The notes under the pieces: model-generated
The model's input: the letters and a program-made list of their open reading frames with translations, nothing else
Told to the model about the DNA's origin: nothing
Database searches by the model: none
Made by a program: the position numbers and the translations under genes
Assembly: GCA_022575985.1 (NCBI GenBank)
Contig: JAKSXM010000231.1
Coordinates: 2,501 to 66,500 of the forward strand
Reading direction: 5' to 3'
Source of the DNA: Anagrus nilaparvatae
Taxonomy: Eukaryota; Arthropoda; Insecta; Hymenoptera; Mymaridae
DNA: 64,000 nt
Part shown: piece after piece, positions 10,877 through 22,310 of the stretch
Numbering within the stretch: position 1 is the stretch's first letter
Layout: every line of letters begins with the position of its first letter

Positions 10877-13800
10877 CTCTAACAAAAATAACCCCATAGT
10901 TCTACTTCCTGGCTCAGAGAGTTATAACTCCCTAAATCAGGAAGTCTCTGGGGCAGGTAGTTAACTCTTTGAAATTTCTGTCATCACCTTGAATACCTTC
11001 GGGATGAAAATGAACCGTACGAGGGAAAGCTGATATACTGGTGGCGTAATTTTTATGTTTTCTTTCAAAATAATTATCCGATTTTCCAATATTTTTTTTG
11101 TGCTATATTAGAAAATCGGAAAATATGCTAGAGAAAAATTTATAGGTTTTCTTAGCAATAAAAATCTTTTTCTCAACCTCGATAACCCTCAGGCAATGTT
11201 AAAAAGCTTATTCTGACATGTTTTTTTGTCTGGCATCTTGGAAAATTGGAAAAGATGCTGGGACAATAAAATTAAAATTTTCATTAGAGTCATTCTCTGT
11301 CAGAAAAGCAAAACCTTCCAGGTCGGGTCGCTAAAACCGGCTATAACTTTTTTTTTCCCAATTACCTATCCAAAATGGACTATGTCCCAAAATTTTAGCC
11401 CTTAATATGGAAAAATAAGCCCAGGGCAAATTTTTGAAAAAAAAACGCATTTTCATCTTTTCTCAGCCACCCATTCTTCTTTTATATGCCATTCCTTCTA
11501 GAAATTATTAAAAATAATGATAAAAGAGGTACTATAGTAAAATTTCCTCAGAAATCCATTCCTGCCATTAGTTTTGAAAAATTCCTACACGGGGAGCCGC
11601 AAAATCGATAAATTCACAGGGTATTTTACGGAAGCTACAGAAAAATTATATATCCGAGTTTTTTATTAAGCTTCTCAGAAGAAGCGTGTTTTTATATGTA
11701 TTTTCGGATGCCATATTAACCTAGACGCGATCGAACTTCCTAGACCCTAAAATAATCAAAAAATCGTGAATTTTCCTCAATTTTTCTCATTTTTTTTCAA
11801 TTTTTTGAATTTTCCCGCTCTAAATGACTCCGAATGATATAAATAAGTTAAGATTCGGATTCCCAGGGAAATTTTACTTACTTTCCTTATTTAAATAATT
11901 TTTAGGCTTTAATGTAAACGATCTCACACCAAATGCTTTCAACACAAAAGTCGGATTTTCATCGTTTTTCAACAGTTTTTCTGAATTTACCCGCGCTAAA
12001 AGACCTAATAAGAGTCATATAAGTTCAGATTTGGTATCTCCAGGAAATTTCATATAATTTCTATTCTATTAAAATCTTTAGGCTTTAGTATAAACGAGTT
12101 TATAGCAATGCATTTCAAAATTCTGATGTTTCTTGTTTTTTTACATTTTTTTGTATTTTTGCGGTAAAAATAACCATGTAGTACTACTCTCTGGCTCAGA
12201 GAGTTATAACTCCCTAAATCAGGGTGTTAACTCTCTAATCCAGGAAATAATTAACCCTAATATAACCCTAGTAACCCTAATTTAAGGAATTAACTCCCTA
12301 ATTTAGGAAGTTAACTCCCTGATTTAGAGAGTTAACTCCCTGAGGCAAGGGGTTAACTCCATGAAATTTCTGTCATTTTCTGGAATACCTTGAGGATGAA
12401 AATGAACCGTACGAGGCAAAGCTGATATTCTGGAGGCGTAGTTTTTAAATTTTATTCAAAACAATTTTCTGATTTTTCAATATGGTGGACCAAAAAACAT
12501 GAAAATAGAAATTTTCACATTACCTGAAGGTTTTCGCGGTTGAAAAAATAGTTTTTATAAATAAAAATTTTAATTGTTTCGATTTTCATATATTTTGCCA
12601 AGATGGCGGAACATAAAACATTAATAAAGGAACTTTCTACATTATCTGGAGGTTTCCAAAGTTTAAAAAAACGTTTTCATTCATCAAATTTTAAATTTTT
12701 TAGCCCCTGATCATTTTCTGGGTTTCCAAGATGGCGGACCAAAAAAAATTTCAGAATAAATTTTTTACATTGCCTGGGGGGTTTTTGAGGATGCGAAAAA
12801 TGTTTTCATTGGTGAAAACATTTATTTTTTCACCCTAGCATATTTACCGATTTTCCAATATTACGGATCAAAAAACATGAAAAGTAGATATTTTTATATT
12901 ACCTAGGGGTTTTCCAGGTCGAGATAAACGTTTTTATGAATGAAATATGCTAGGGTAAAAATATTTTCATAATTCAAAACGTCTTTCTTAAGCTCGGGAA
13001 TCCCCAGGAAATATAGAAAGTTCCTCTTCATGTTTTTTGTTCCACCATATTGGAAAATCGGAAAATGCGCTGGGGCCAAATAATGAAAAATATCATTAAT
13101 AAAAACGTTTTTTCGACCTCAAAAACCTTCAAACAATGTAAAAAGCTTATTCTGACATGTTTTAAAGTCTGCCATCTTGTAAAACTGGAAAAAATGCTAG
13201 GGCGAAAAAATTAAAATTTTCATTCATAAAAATGATTTTCACAACCTCGAATACCCCCAGGTAATGTAAAAAGTTACTTGATTTAGGGAAATATAACTCT
13301 TTGAGCCAGAGAATAGTACCCCATGGTTATTTTTGTTAGAGTAACCGCAAAAATACAAAAAAATGTAAAAAAACAAGAAACATCAGAATTTTGAAATGCA
13401 TTGCTATAAACTCGTTTATACTAAAGATTTTAATAGAATAGAAATTATATGAAATTTCCTGGAGATACCAAATCTGAACTTATATGACTCTTATTAGGTC
13501 TTTTAGCGCGGGTAAATTCAGAAAAACTGTTGAAAAACGATGAAAATCCGACTTTTGTGTTGAAAGCATTTGGTGTGAGATCGTTTACATTAAAGCCTAA
13601 AAATTATTTAAATAAGGAAAGTATGTAAAATTTCCCTGGGAATCCGAATCTTAACTTATTTATATCATTCGGAGTCATTTAGAGCGGGAAAATTCAAAAA
13701 ATTGAAAAAAATGAGTAAAATTGAGGAAAATTCACGATTTTTTGATTATTTTAGGGTCTAGGAAGTTCGATCGCATCTAGGTTAATATGGCATCCGAAAA

Positions 13801-14575
13801 TATATATAAAAACATGCTTTTTCTGAGAAGCTTAATAAAAAACTCGGATATATAATTTTTCTGTGGCTTCCGTAAAATACCCTGTGAATTTATCGATTTT
13901 GCGGCTCCCCCTGTAGGAATTTTTCAAAACTAATGGCAGGAATGGATTCCTGAGGAAATTTTACTATAGAACCTCTTTTCTCATTATTTTTAATAATTTC
14001 TAGAAGGAATGGCATATAAAAGAAGAATGGGTGGCTGAGAAAAGATGTAAACGCGTTTTTTTTTTTTAAATTCGCCTTGGGCTTAAATTTGGGGACATAG
14101 TCCATTTTGGATAGGTAATTGGAGAAAAAAAGGTTGTATCCGGTTTCAGCGACCCGACCTGGAAGTTTTGCTTTTCTGACAGAGAATGACTCATTAACAA
14201 AAACCTTTTTCTCGACCTCGAAAACCCTCTAGCAATGTAAAAAGCTTATTCTGAAATGTTTTTTGGTCCGCCATCTTCCAACTAAAAAATATGCTGGGGC
14301 GAAAAAATTAAAATTTTTATCAATGGAAACGTTTTTCTCAACCATGAAAACCCCCAGGTAATGTAGAAAGTTTATTTTCATGTTTATAGTCGCGATATTG
14401 GAAATCGGAAAATGGTTTTGAATGAAAAATTAAAAATTACGTCTCCAGGATATTAGCTTTCTCTCGGGCGGTTCATTTTCATCCCGAAGGTATTCCAGGA
14501 GATGACAGAAATTTCAGGAAGTTATAACTCTCTGAGCCAGGAATTAGTACTACGTGGTTATTTTTATAAGAGTAG
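10877..14575. mobile_element. Long fold-back element, ~3.7 kb with ~1.3-kb inverted arms
   Basis: Left arm about 10877-12165 and right arm about 13340-14575 are inverted copies at high identity: 'cagccacccattcttctttt' (left) against 'aaaagaagaatgggtggctg' (right), and 'gatgtttcttgtttttttac' against its complement. Outer ends carry 'ctaacaaaaataacc' and 'ctggctcagagagttataac'. The arms contain about 115-bp modules with 'gtccgccatctt', 'aggtaatgtaaaaagcttat' and 'gctggggc'. Short open frames inside are not conserved as proteins. A second element of the same family sits at the centre. Confidence 0.85.
12163..13345. mobile_element. Inner fold-back element nested at the palindrome centre
   Basis: It begins 'aaaataaccatgtagtacta' plus 'ctctggctcagagagttata' and ends with the inverse ('gagccagagaatagtacccc', then 'atggttatttttgttagagt'). 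These are the same terminal sequences as the outer element. The interior holds alternating-orientation modules of about 120 bp ('ccaagatggcggaccaaaaa', 'cctggaggttt'). It sits within the 'gcaaaaatac' sequence shared by the two outer arms. Confidence 0.75.
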
Positions 14576-14758
14576 AATTATAAAATATAAATATCAATAA
14601 CAAACTAAACGATGATTTTTGATAGAAAATATTAGATAGTATTTACCCTTTGTCAATATACAATCTAATGTATTATTATGAATATTAAAGAAAAACACTG
14701 TTTTTATCATATTAAAATATAAAATAACTATAAATTTAATTGTTATAGATAAAAAACA

Positions 14759-14969
14759 TAGTATTTTAAGTATCAAGGGTGTAAAAGTTTCGGCACTAGC
14801 GTAAGCACTAGCACGAGTGCTCGGCGAAGCCGGGCACGAGTGATTTGTGTTCACGCTCGTGTATAAAGTATTTCGCCCATGGTGCTTACGCTATTTTTTG
14901 CCCCCCTAGGCGTAGAACGAGTTCAGAAAATTCTTTACGCACGAGTTTTACGCCCGGGAGGGCAAAAAA
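14759..14969 (-). mobile_element. GC-rich ~200-bp element, copy 3 (inverted)
   Basis: Starts 'agtattttaagtatcaaggg', contains 'agcacgagtgctcggcgaag' and 'tttcgcccatggtgcttacg', ends 'ttacgcccgggagggcaaaa'. Intact termini. Confidence 0.85.
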
Positions 14970-15362
14970 TTATTTATAAAAAGATTGAAATGTGTGTTGT
15001 TATGTTTTAATTGTAACTTGATGTAAATTCTAACTTACTGTATTTGGTGTAGGAGAGGGGGATGGGCGCGAAAGCGCATAGTAACGTTATAAAACAGCTC
15101 CGTAAAAAAATAGTTAATATTTATATAAAAAGTGAAAAAAATACCAGAAAAATCAGTCAAAAGTATTAAAATAAAACCTATTAAATAAATGAAAATAAAA
15201 GAAAAACTCCAGCATAAAAATTAAATCAAGATTAAGAGAAGAAAAAAAAAGTTGAGAAAAAGTTAGGTTAGATTTAACGTGGCTTTTGTAAAGATCAAAT
15301 TAGTATAAGCTTCGAAGAAAAATAAAGAAATTTTATTGGAAAGAAAAAGAAAAAAAAAAGAA

Positions 15363-15512
15363 ATGATTTTGAATAGTATGGAAACGCCAATTTTCACTAA
15401 AAAATATTTTGAAAAGTTAATAAAACAGAGGGAAAATTTTTTCCCTACCCTTTATGAAAAGTGCAGTGAAAAGTTGGTTATCTCCATAAATTGTATCTTG
15501 AAAAACGAATAA
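15363..15512 (+). CDS. Small ORF a (49 codons), unknown
   Basis: Starts MILNSMETPIFTKKYFEKLI, continues with KQRENFFPTLYEKCSEKLV and ends in TAA at 15510-15512. Upstream codons are open back to a TAA near 15310. It is repeated with changes in the next unit. The reading is rich in Lys, Glu and Phe and has no recognised domain. It could be a fragment of a longer gene or chance within a repeat. Confidence 0.25.
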   Translation: MILNSMETPIFTKKYFEKLIKQRENFFPTLYEKCSEKLVISINCILKNE

Positions 15513-15676
15513 TATTGTTAAAGATTAAAAAAAAAAATTTTTTAAACATAAAAAAAAAACTCCAGCATAAAAATTAGATCAAGATTAAAAGAAAAAGAAA
15601 AAGTTGAGAAAAAGTTAGGTTAGAAACGTGGCTTATAAAGATCAAATTACAGTAATTCTTAAAGAAAAATATAGAA

Positions 15677-15832
15677 ATGATTTTGAATAGTATGGAAACG
15701 CCAATTATCACTAAAAAATATTTTGAAAAGTTAATAAAACAGAGGGAAAATTTTTTCCCTACCCTTTATGAAAAGTGCAGTGAAAAATTGGTTGTTTTCA
15801 TAAATTGTATTTTGAAAAGAGAATATTGTTAA
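15677..15832 (+). CDS. Small ORF b (51 codons), duplicate of ORF a
   Basis: Same reading as ORF a, with F11 changed to I, IS changed to VF near residue 40, and a different last few residues. At least two differences are synonymous (AAG/AAA, ATC/ATT). The central 28 residues are identical. Frame retention in both copies is the only hint of coding. Confidence 0.25.
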   Translation: MILNSMETPIITKKYFEKLIKQRENFFPTLYEKCSEKLVVFINCILKREYC

Positions 15833-16398
15833 ATATTGTTAAAGATTTTGAAAAATATTTTCAAACATGAAACTAAAAGGCAAGAATATAAGAAAGATAA
15901 AGATCAAAAAGTATATGTAATCAAGAGCAGAAGAAAGAAAAAATTTATGATAGAAGAAAATCAAGAGATGCAGTAAAATTAAACTTATAAGTTCTGAAAA
16001 GAAAAAATAATTTAATTTTATATAATTTATGTAAATTTATAAATTTGGTAACTACATATATTGTAATTTGTATTTGGGTAACATTTTTTCTATATAAGGG
16101 GGGTGAAAAACTAATTTAAAGTTTAAATTTCAAATATTCACATTGTAAAGTAAATTCGTTTATCTTTTATTGAATTTAATAAACTGAAAGAAAGATGTAA
16201 AATATTGTTAAAACACAGTATCATATAATAATTACCATATCTTGTATCAATTATGTATTAATTATAAACAAGAATAAACTATACTACTACTACTACTGTA
16301 TTTGGTGTATATCATGCCACCTGTATGATATTTTTGGATGATAAAAATTCTAACTGTTGATAACAAAGATTTTATGCCGGGTGATTTAATTATTGTTA

Positions 16399-16880
16399 TT
16401 ATTGTTTAAATTTGTGTATTACAGATCTGTATGGGGGAAATAATTTTTGAGTGTCTTCTTTTTTATTGATAGGGTTATCTTGCAGCTGTATGAAAAACAT
16501 TTCAGAGATTGTTCGTTTATGATATGATGGTTCCTTATCTAAGATTTTAATATTTTCAAAATTAAAATTATGCTTATTTTCTATATAATGTTAAGTAACT
16601 ACAGGGAGATTTTGTTTATTTATATCACAATTATTGTGATTATCATCATTATTATATTTGGTAACATTTACTAAATTTAATTCATTTTTTCTGTAATTAG
16701 GATTTTTGTCAAGAAGTCTTTGGCTAATTCGTAGGCTATTTTTAGGAATATTATTATCAGCTTCTTTTTGTTTTTTTTCTTTTTCAATGATTCTATCAAT
16801 GCCACTTTTGTGTTCATTAATCCTAATTAGTGCTTCACGTTTACTCTCGCCTACATAATACGCATTACATTCATTACAAT
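16399..16880 (-). pseudogene. Penelope-like element GIY-YIG endonuclease remnant
   Basis: Minus-strand reading begins at about 16880 with DCNECNAYYVGESKREALIR and then INEHKSG, the CxxC plus Y-VGE...R..EH signature of the GIY-YIG endonuclease carried by Penelope-like retroelements. About 100 codons later comes HKRTISEMFFIQLQDNPINK followed by EDTQKLFPPYRSVI, matching the conserved 'KR.I.E...I......IN...D...L...Y' end of that domain. One in-frame TAA breaks it (near 16590); the terminal TAA is at 16399-16401. An (AGT)n-like tail lies beyond it near 16280-16295. The RT part is missing: the 'caaaggacc' element end begins at 16881 exactly where the coding stops. Confidence 0.7.
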
Positions 16881-16915
16881 CAAAGGACCCCGCACAAATC
16901 TTATGGAAATTGGGT
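16881..16915. mobile_element. Solo end of the 'caaaggaccccgcac' element family
   Basis: Begins 'caaaggaccccgcacaaatc' and continues with 'ttatgga', 'gtcaaattcgctgaattttt' and 'tgtctcaatgg' downstream, parallel to the element at 803-1465. I found no matching right end before 17.6 kb, so it is truncated or diverged. It interrupts the Penelope-like fragment. Confidence 0.55.
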
Positions 16916-17578
16916 CACGGTCAAATTCGCTGAATTTTTGATATGTGATAGAGTTTATCATGCTGATCAATTGTCTCAATGGCCACAAAGCTCAAAAATG
17001 GATAGTTTGACCGGTACAGAGCTTTAAAGCTCCGAGTATCCTACACGGATTTATGCATATGCGCAGTGTATATAGACTTATGAAATAGCTTAATTTATTT
17101 TTTTTTATTTAGGTTTATATTTTTGAGGTTGCTGAATTCAGATCTGTTGTTAGATTTTCAAAATTGATAGTTGTCAGCTGTAAAATAGCTGTCAATATGC
17201 TATAATAAAGCCAAAAACATGTTTTTTATGTTTCATCATACTTTTTTTTTAGTTCAATAAGTTCAAAGATGATATAAAATCAATAAAAATGACTATTGGC
17301 AGCTGTCATTTAGCTGCCAATAATTTTTCAAAGTCCGCTGATAAAGTCAAAAAATTATTTTTTGTTTATAACTTCAAGTTTTTTAGAAAAGTGAATATAA
17401 ATTTGATATAAAATTATGTAGTCATAGGCTTACAGCTCTCGACAAGCTGTCATAATGCAATATTTGAGCAAGTAACCTATTTTCTGTGCATAACTTTGTG
17501 GATAAGAAATGAAGCATGATATAACTTTTGAAATCAATGACCTAAGCAACTTAAAGCTTTTAAAATAAGTAACTTATT

Positions 17579-18345
17579 GACTTTATTATTGCATATTTAC
17601 AGTTAGCTGATTGATAGGTGACAGCTGTAAGCCAAGAATTTCCAAATAGAAAAATACATTGGTTCTTTTTTTAATTGTTAAAGTTTATTCCCAATTATTT
17701 TTGAATGTAGAAACTTTGGCTTTTACCCTTTCTGTAATGCTTAAATTCACTTTTCTAACGTCGCCAGTAGCGTAATCCACGATCGGATAATATTTGATAT
17801 TGTAAATGTAAGTCTATTTTTCTAATATATTTTTCAATATGAACAAGTTAATAATATTATCAACCGATCTTTACCTATATATTACTATTTGCATGTGGCA
17901 ACATTCGAGGATATTCTCGGGTTTCATCTGTCACCTATCAATCTACTAACTGTAACAATTCAAAACTTATAACCGAGTTATATAAACACAATTGACGAGC
18001 ATATATTATAGCACATATAGTATTTTATATATTATATAGTAATATATAGGTAAAGACCGGTTGATAATATTATTAACTTGTTCATATTGAAAAGCAGATT
18101 AGAAAAATAGACTTACATTTACAATATCAAATATTATCCAATCGTGGATTACGCTACTGGCGACATTAGAAAAGTGAAATTAAGCATTACAGAAAGGGTA
18201 AAAGCCAAAGTTTCAAGATTCAAAAATAATTGGGAATAAACTTTAACAATTAAAAAAAGAATCAATATATTTTTCTATTTGGAAATTCTTGGCTTACAGC
18301 TTTCACCTACCAATCAGCTAACTGTAAATATGCAATAATAAAGTC
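17579..18345. mobile_element. Fold-back element, ~770 bp
   Basis: Inverted arms of about 310-340 bp: 'gactttattattgcatattt' at the left end against 'aaatatgcaataataaagtc' at the right end, and 'acgatcggataatatttgat' against its near-complement 'atcaaatattatccaatcgt'. The unpaired centre is at about 17900-18035. No ORF. The 'agctgtcat/cagctgcc' modules at 17150-17470 look related but are not clearly paired. Confidence 0.8.
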
Positions 18346-18888
18346 AATACGATGAAATTTAGCCAAGTTATCGTCAATTGAAGATTTTGCTCAAATTCGT
18401 CTTAAAAAAGATTGATATATATTGATTATTATCTAGATCAAATCGATAGCATTTTTTCCAAAGAATAATATGCACTAAAGCTTATTTCGAAAATCCACTT
18501 AGATTCTGAGAAAAATCAGTTTTAGTAAAAAAAAATTAAATTTTTTTATGTTTTCGACCACTAACTTCTGAGATTGATATCTCAAAATCTATTGAATATT
18601 TTTTAAAAATGAAAAAATCGGATGGGGATATTTCTTTAAAGATTAATTTGAAACAACTTTCATGTATTTTCGTCCATGCAGCTCTTCATAAATGAGTGCT
18701 GAATAATATTAAAAATAATCAATTTTTTCGATTATTTCATTTTAATATATATAGGATTACATTTACTTAAATTAAAAGTATTGATTTTTAAATGAAAACA
18801 AAAATTGTGTTTAATAAAATGTTACTCATTGTAAATTATTTATCTTACTGATAATGCTTTATAAAGAAGCAGCAAACAAATTTTCCAA

Positions 18889-20045
18889 TTAAAATAAGTT
18901 CTTAACAATACTTGTATTACAGCTTCGACAATATTTCCAATATCGATTTTGCCAAACGTCTACAGTGATAAATGGTCTGTTGGATGAATGTTCTCTTTCA
19001 ACTGTTTCGCAGTATTTATTACCATTAATCTGTTTTAAAAAATAACCCTGCTTTCTTCCAGGTATAATTGCAGCAATGCTTCCCAGTTTTATTAAATTTT
19101 TAATTTTCTCTATAACTCTCTTGTCTAAATTGTTACATTCATTTGAAACAACCTGTTTTCCTACATTGGTTTTAACAAATAGCTTATCAAAAAACGAGAC
19201 AGATACTTCTGTAACTGGAACGCTAGTCCTAATGTAAGTAACAAGCGAAAGCAGAAAAATTTCATCTTTCTTTTTCTCCATCAACCATTCTGCTACTTCA
19301 AATATCTCAAAATCGTCGCTTCTTCCTTTTTTGCAATTACCCAATGTGCGGAAGATTCTATTACTTGTGTAAACTGAAGAGTCAATTATACACATTTGTT
19401 TACCTTTGGAATCAATGAAAAATAGAGTAGCTTGTTCATGAAGATCCAAATTGAAGCTTTTTTGGGTATCTGCATAGCTGTAGTGCCTTTAATGTTGTCA
19501 ATAACAAAAAGTATCAGGTTTTTTATATTAACATTGTTAGCAATATCCTTATCCTGACATCTCAAAACAAAATGAAAACTTAATTTTGTTAAATTTTTAG
19601 ATTCCATTATTATTATGTCCTTAATTGGATTAATTTGTATGTCGAAGAATATTATGCAAACGTTTACAATAATTTTTTTTATAACATTTACCATAAAATT
19701 TGGAGTAGTTTTGAATTTATTCCAAGGGCAATCTACATCAATATAAAAAAGACAAGGGTCATCCTTAATGATCATTTGATACAAATGCCTTTTATTAATT
19801 GGCTTTTCATTGTGAAAATTAAATAATAGATTCTCTGAAACTAGAGCTAGTAATTGGTGATTACCGTCCCATTTTTCAATTTGAAATATATAAAGTTTGA
19901 CATCATTTTTTCGCAATGTTTTATAGTCTTGAATAACAGACGTCATTTTAGCCTTGTTAGCGCCATAATATTTCTTTATGGTTCCACTTTGAATCATCTC
20001 AAATAAAGATGGATCATTCAAGCATATAGTTTTAATTGTACTCAT
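18889..20045 (-). pseudogene. PrimPol-like (archaeo-eukaryotic primase) gene with a frameshift
   Basis: Two overlapping minus-strand frames together give a protein of about 385 residues. From ATG 20043-20045 (MSTIKTICLND...) the first frame carries the AEP catalytic block PCLFYIDVDCPW (acidic hhhDxD motif I) and KLSFHFVLRC (SxH motif II). The second frame, ending at 18889, carries CIIDSSVYTSNRIFRTLGNC plus KKGR (motif III Asp and the basic R..R...KKG patch). Near the end come KYCETVEREHSSN and YWKYCRSC, matching the C-H-C-C zinc motif of eukaryotic PrimPol/UL52-type primases. The two frames do not join without a 1-nt change, most simply in the T-run near 19458-19463. Family role: DNA primase-polymerase for damage bypass in cells; related primases also occur in viruses and mobile elements. 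It is somewhat short for cellular PrimPol. Pseudogene, short intron or assembly error are all possible. Confidence 0.65.
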
Positions 20046-20115
20046 TGTCTTTAATATTAAATTAAAATTAAATATCAATATAAAATGCAGAATAAAAATT
20101 TTATAATTAAACAAC

Positions 20116-20776
20116 TGATCATTTTATTGACTGACATTTGCTCCTCAGGGATTTGTAGAGTGTAGCTTGTAGAGCAGAAATCAAAAAAAAGAAGGTTAGA
20201 GGCGCTGATGGCCTCTTCAAGCCTCTTCTGGCAGTCCCTGGTAATCTAGAGTCTCTAAGCCTCTTCGACGCTCATGCATATCGAAGTTGGCGAAGTTTTC
20301 TCTGCTTTAACACGCAATGCTAGAGAAAGATATAATTCTTAAATATTATACTCTGTCATACACACAAGTTAAGTCTAGTAGACTCTATGTTAAGTCTCAT
20401 GTGCGCTCTCACAAAAAAGTATACAAAACAAATGAAGGTTAAAGGTGATTGCACTCGTGGGTTAGTGAGGTATGTACAGTGTACACTGTTATCGTTTTTT
20501 ATAAGAATAGTGTTGTCATAATTTTAACTTTTAAATATAATTTTTTAGTAGTTAAATTTTTTTGTCATAAAACAAGAAAATTCTTTCAGTGACAATGCTT
20601 CTCGTAAAGTTTTCATATTTACATTGATTCGCTGAATAATGTAAAGGTAAATAAAAACAATCTTAAATATTACGCTAAATAATTAGCCTAACAAAAACTT
20701 AATAAATGCCTAAATATAAAATATTAATTTATTCTTTTACGATTCATACTTTTACCTGTAAATAAAGTGAATATGT
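20116..20776. other. No gene recognised
   Basis: Unique-looking AT-rich sequence with a somewhat GC-richer patch at 20190-20290 containing repeated 'gcctctt' words. No convincing ORF, tRNA or repeat end was found. Confidence 0.5.
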
Positions 20777-21091
20777 TATATCGACGCCCCTACCGAATAA
20801 AACGCTTATTCAAAACCCTAAGGAAAAAAATTCCAAGTGAAAGGTAAATGGAATACTACGCCACCTCAAATGTAGTGGCGAAGACGACGCTTACTCAATT
20901 TGGAGGCGAAGACTACTCCAACAAAATTTCCAAAACTCGTATTTTGCTATGTTTTGTCGTACCGACTTCATTTAAATAACATTAAGTCGGTACTACATTT
21001 GAGGTGGCGTAGTATTCCATTTACCTTTCACTTGGAATTTTTTTCCTTAGGGTTTTGAATAAGCGTTTTATTCGCTAGGGGCGTCGATATA
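20777..21091. mobile_element. MITE, ~315 bp with ~97-bp terminal inverted repeats
   Basis: The left end 'tatatcgacgcccctaccga' is mirrored by the right end 'cgctaggggcgtcgatata', and matching continues for nearly 100 bp per side ('aggtaaatggaatactacgc' against 'gcgtagtattccatttacct'). The centre contains a small inverted repeat, 'taccgactt' and 'aagtcggta'. Non-coding. Confidence 0.85.
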
Positions 21092-21879
21092 TTAAAGTTG
21101 ATGGTCATTTTATTGAAAATGAAACTTAAAAGGAGGCTCTTTAGTGGAAAATAATGAATATATAGTGAGATTTATGACTGAATAAAATGAAATTCCCGAT
21201 TCGGACAGTAAATAGTGCATAAATACTGGACGGCCAGGCAAAATTTATAAATATTAGCAAAATAAGTCACGAGATTTGAACAATGCTCTTATGATTAAAA
21301 TTCCCGAAGTTGCTGAAGAGTAAATAATTTATTCTATTAAAACAAAAGTTTTTAAAGAATGAGCAGTAGCAGTATAAATTTCAATGCCCAAGATAATGCT
21401 TGCTCACCCTCTCATATTAGGTAGCCTTGTGTATTTTTGTAAATTTAAACTCCAAAAGCTAGTAAACAAGATATTTAAGAAATGGCAGATATTATTGCAT
21501 ACTATACAGGGGCACACGCTTATTTGTAAATATTATGTATTTATTTAGTTATATAATTTTATTTTAAAAATAAAAAAACTTCAAATTATTTCTAAATAAT
21601 AAATCTTATACTTATTTGATTAATAATAGAAGTTAAGACTGAAGAGCCCCCTTTCAAAGACCAACAAGCTTGCTTTTTTTTCGATTACTGAATGTAACTG
21701 TGTAACTTTGTAATTATAATAATAGTACAAAAAACCGTATTGAATAATAATAATTTAAAATTTTATAAAGAAGCTCTGTGAACAAAAAAAAAATAAATAT
21801 AAAAAAAAAAAATAAAAAAAATATTGTTTCGATTGAGGTAAAATATAAAAATTTAATGGGAGCAACTTTAAATTAAAAT

Positions 21880-22195
21880 ATGTAATGCGGTGTTTTAATA
21901 CACCTTTTGAATATTTTCAAATTAACAAGGGATGCCACGTTTTTAACACTTTATTTTAGCAATAATAAATAAATAATAATAATAATGATTAATTTTATAA
22001 TGTTTTATATTGCTAAAATGCAATGTTACTTTTAAGAGAGAGAGGGTTTTTTCTTTGAAACTCACGTGACCCCCACTTATCGATCAATAATATCGATTTT
22101 AGCGCCGTAATTCACACCTGAATTACATAATATATAAGCGCGATTTTTAATTTGAAAACATTCAAAAGGTGTATAAAAGCACCGCATTACAAATA
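21880..22195. mobile_element. MITE, ~315 bp with ~45-bp inverted ends
   Basis: 'gtaatgcggtgttttaatac' plus 'accttttgaatatttt' at the left pairs with 'aaaacattcaaaaggt' plus 'ataaaagcaccgcattac' at the right. The interior is AT-rich and non-coding. It ends about 115 bp upstream of the F-box gene start. Confidence 0.7.
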
Positions 22196-22310
22196 AAATA
22201 TCTTTGTAAATTTGTTTATTTACTTTTATTTTTTGCAGGTTTTTGAGGCAAATACTGATCTTTGTTTAAAGAAATTTGTAAGTAGGATAATTAAAACTTA
22301 AGTAAACAAA

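Larger units (their letters stand above)
15190..15840 (+). repeat. Tandem duplication, ~315-360-bp unit
   Basis: A unit starting at 'actccagcataaaaattaa' (about 15208) recurs from about 15560. Identity is highest over 'gaatagtatggaaacgccaa' and 'ggaaaattttttccctaccc'. Each unit holds one small ORF. Confidence 0.85.

Noticed and set aside
13890..14105. 71-codon frame in the right palindrome arm
   Set aside because: The corresponding left arm does not keep it as a better frame, and the sequence is a repeat arm.
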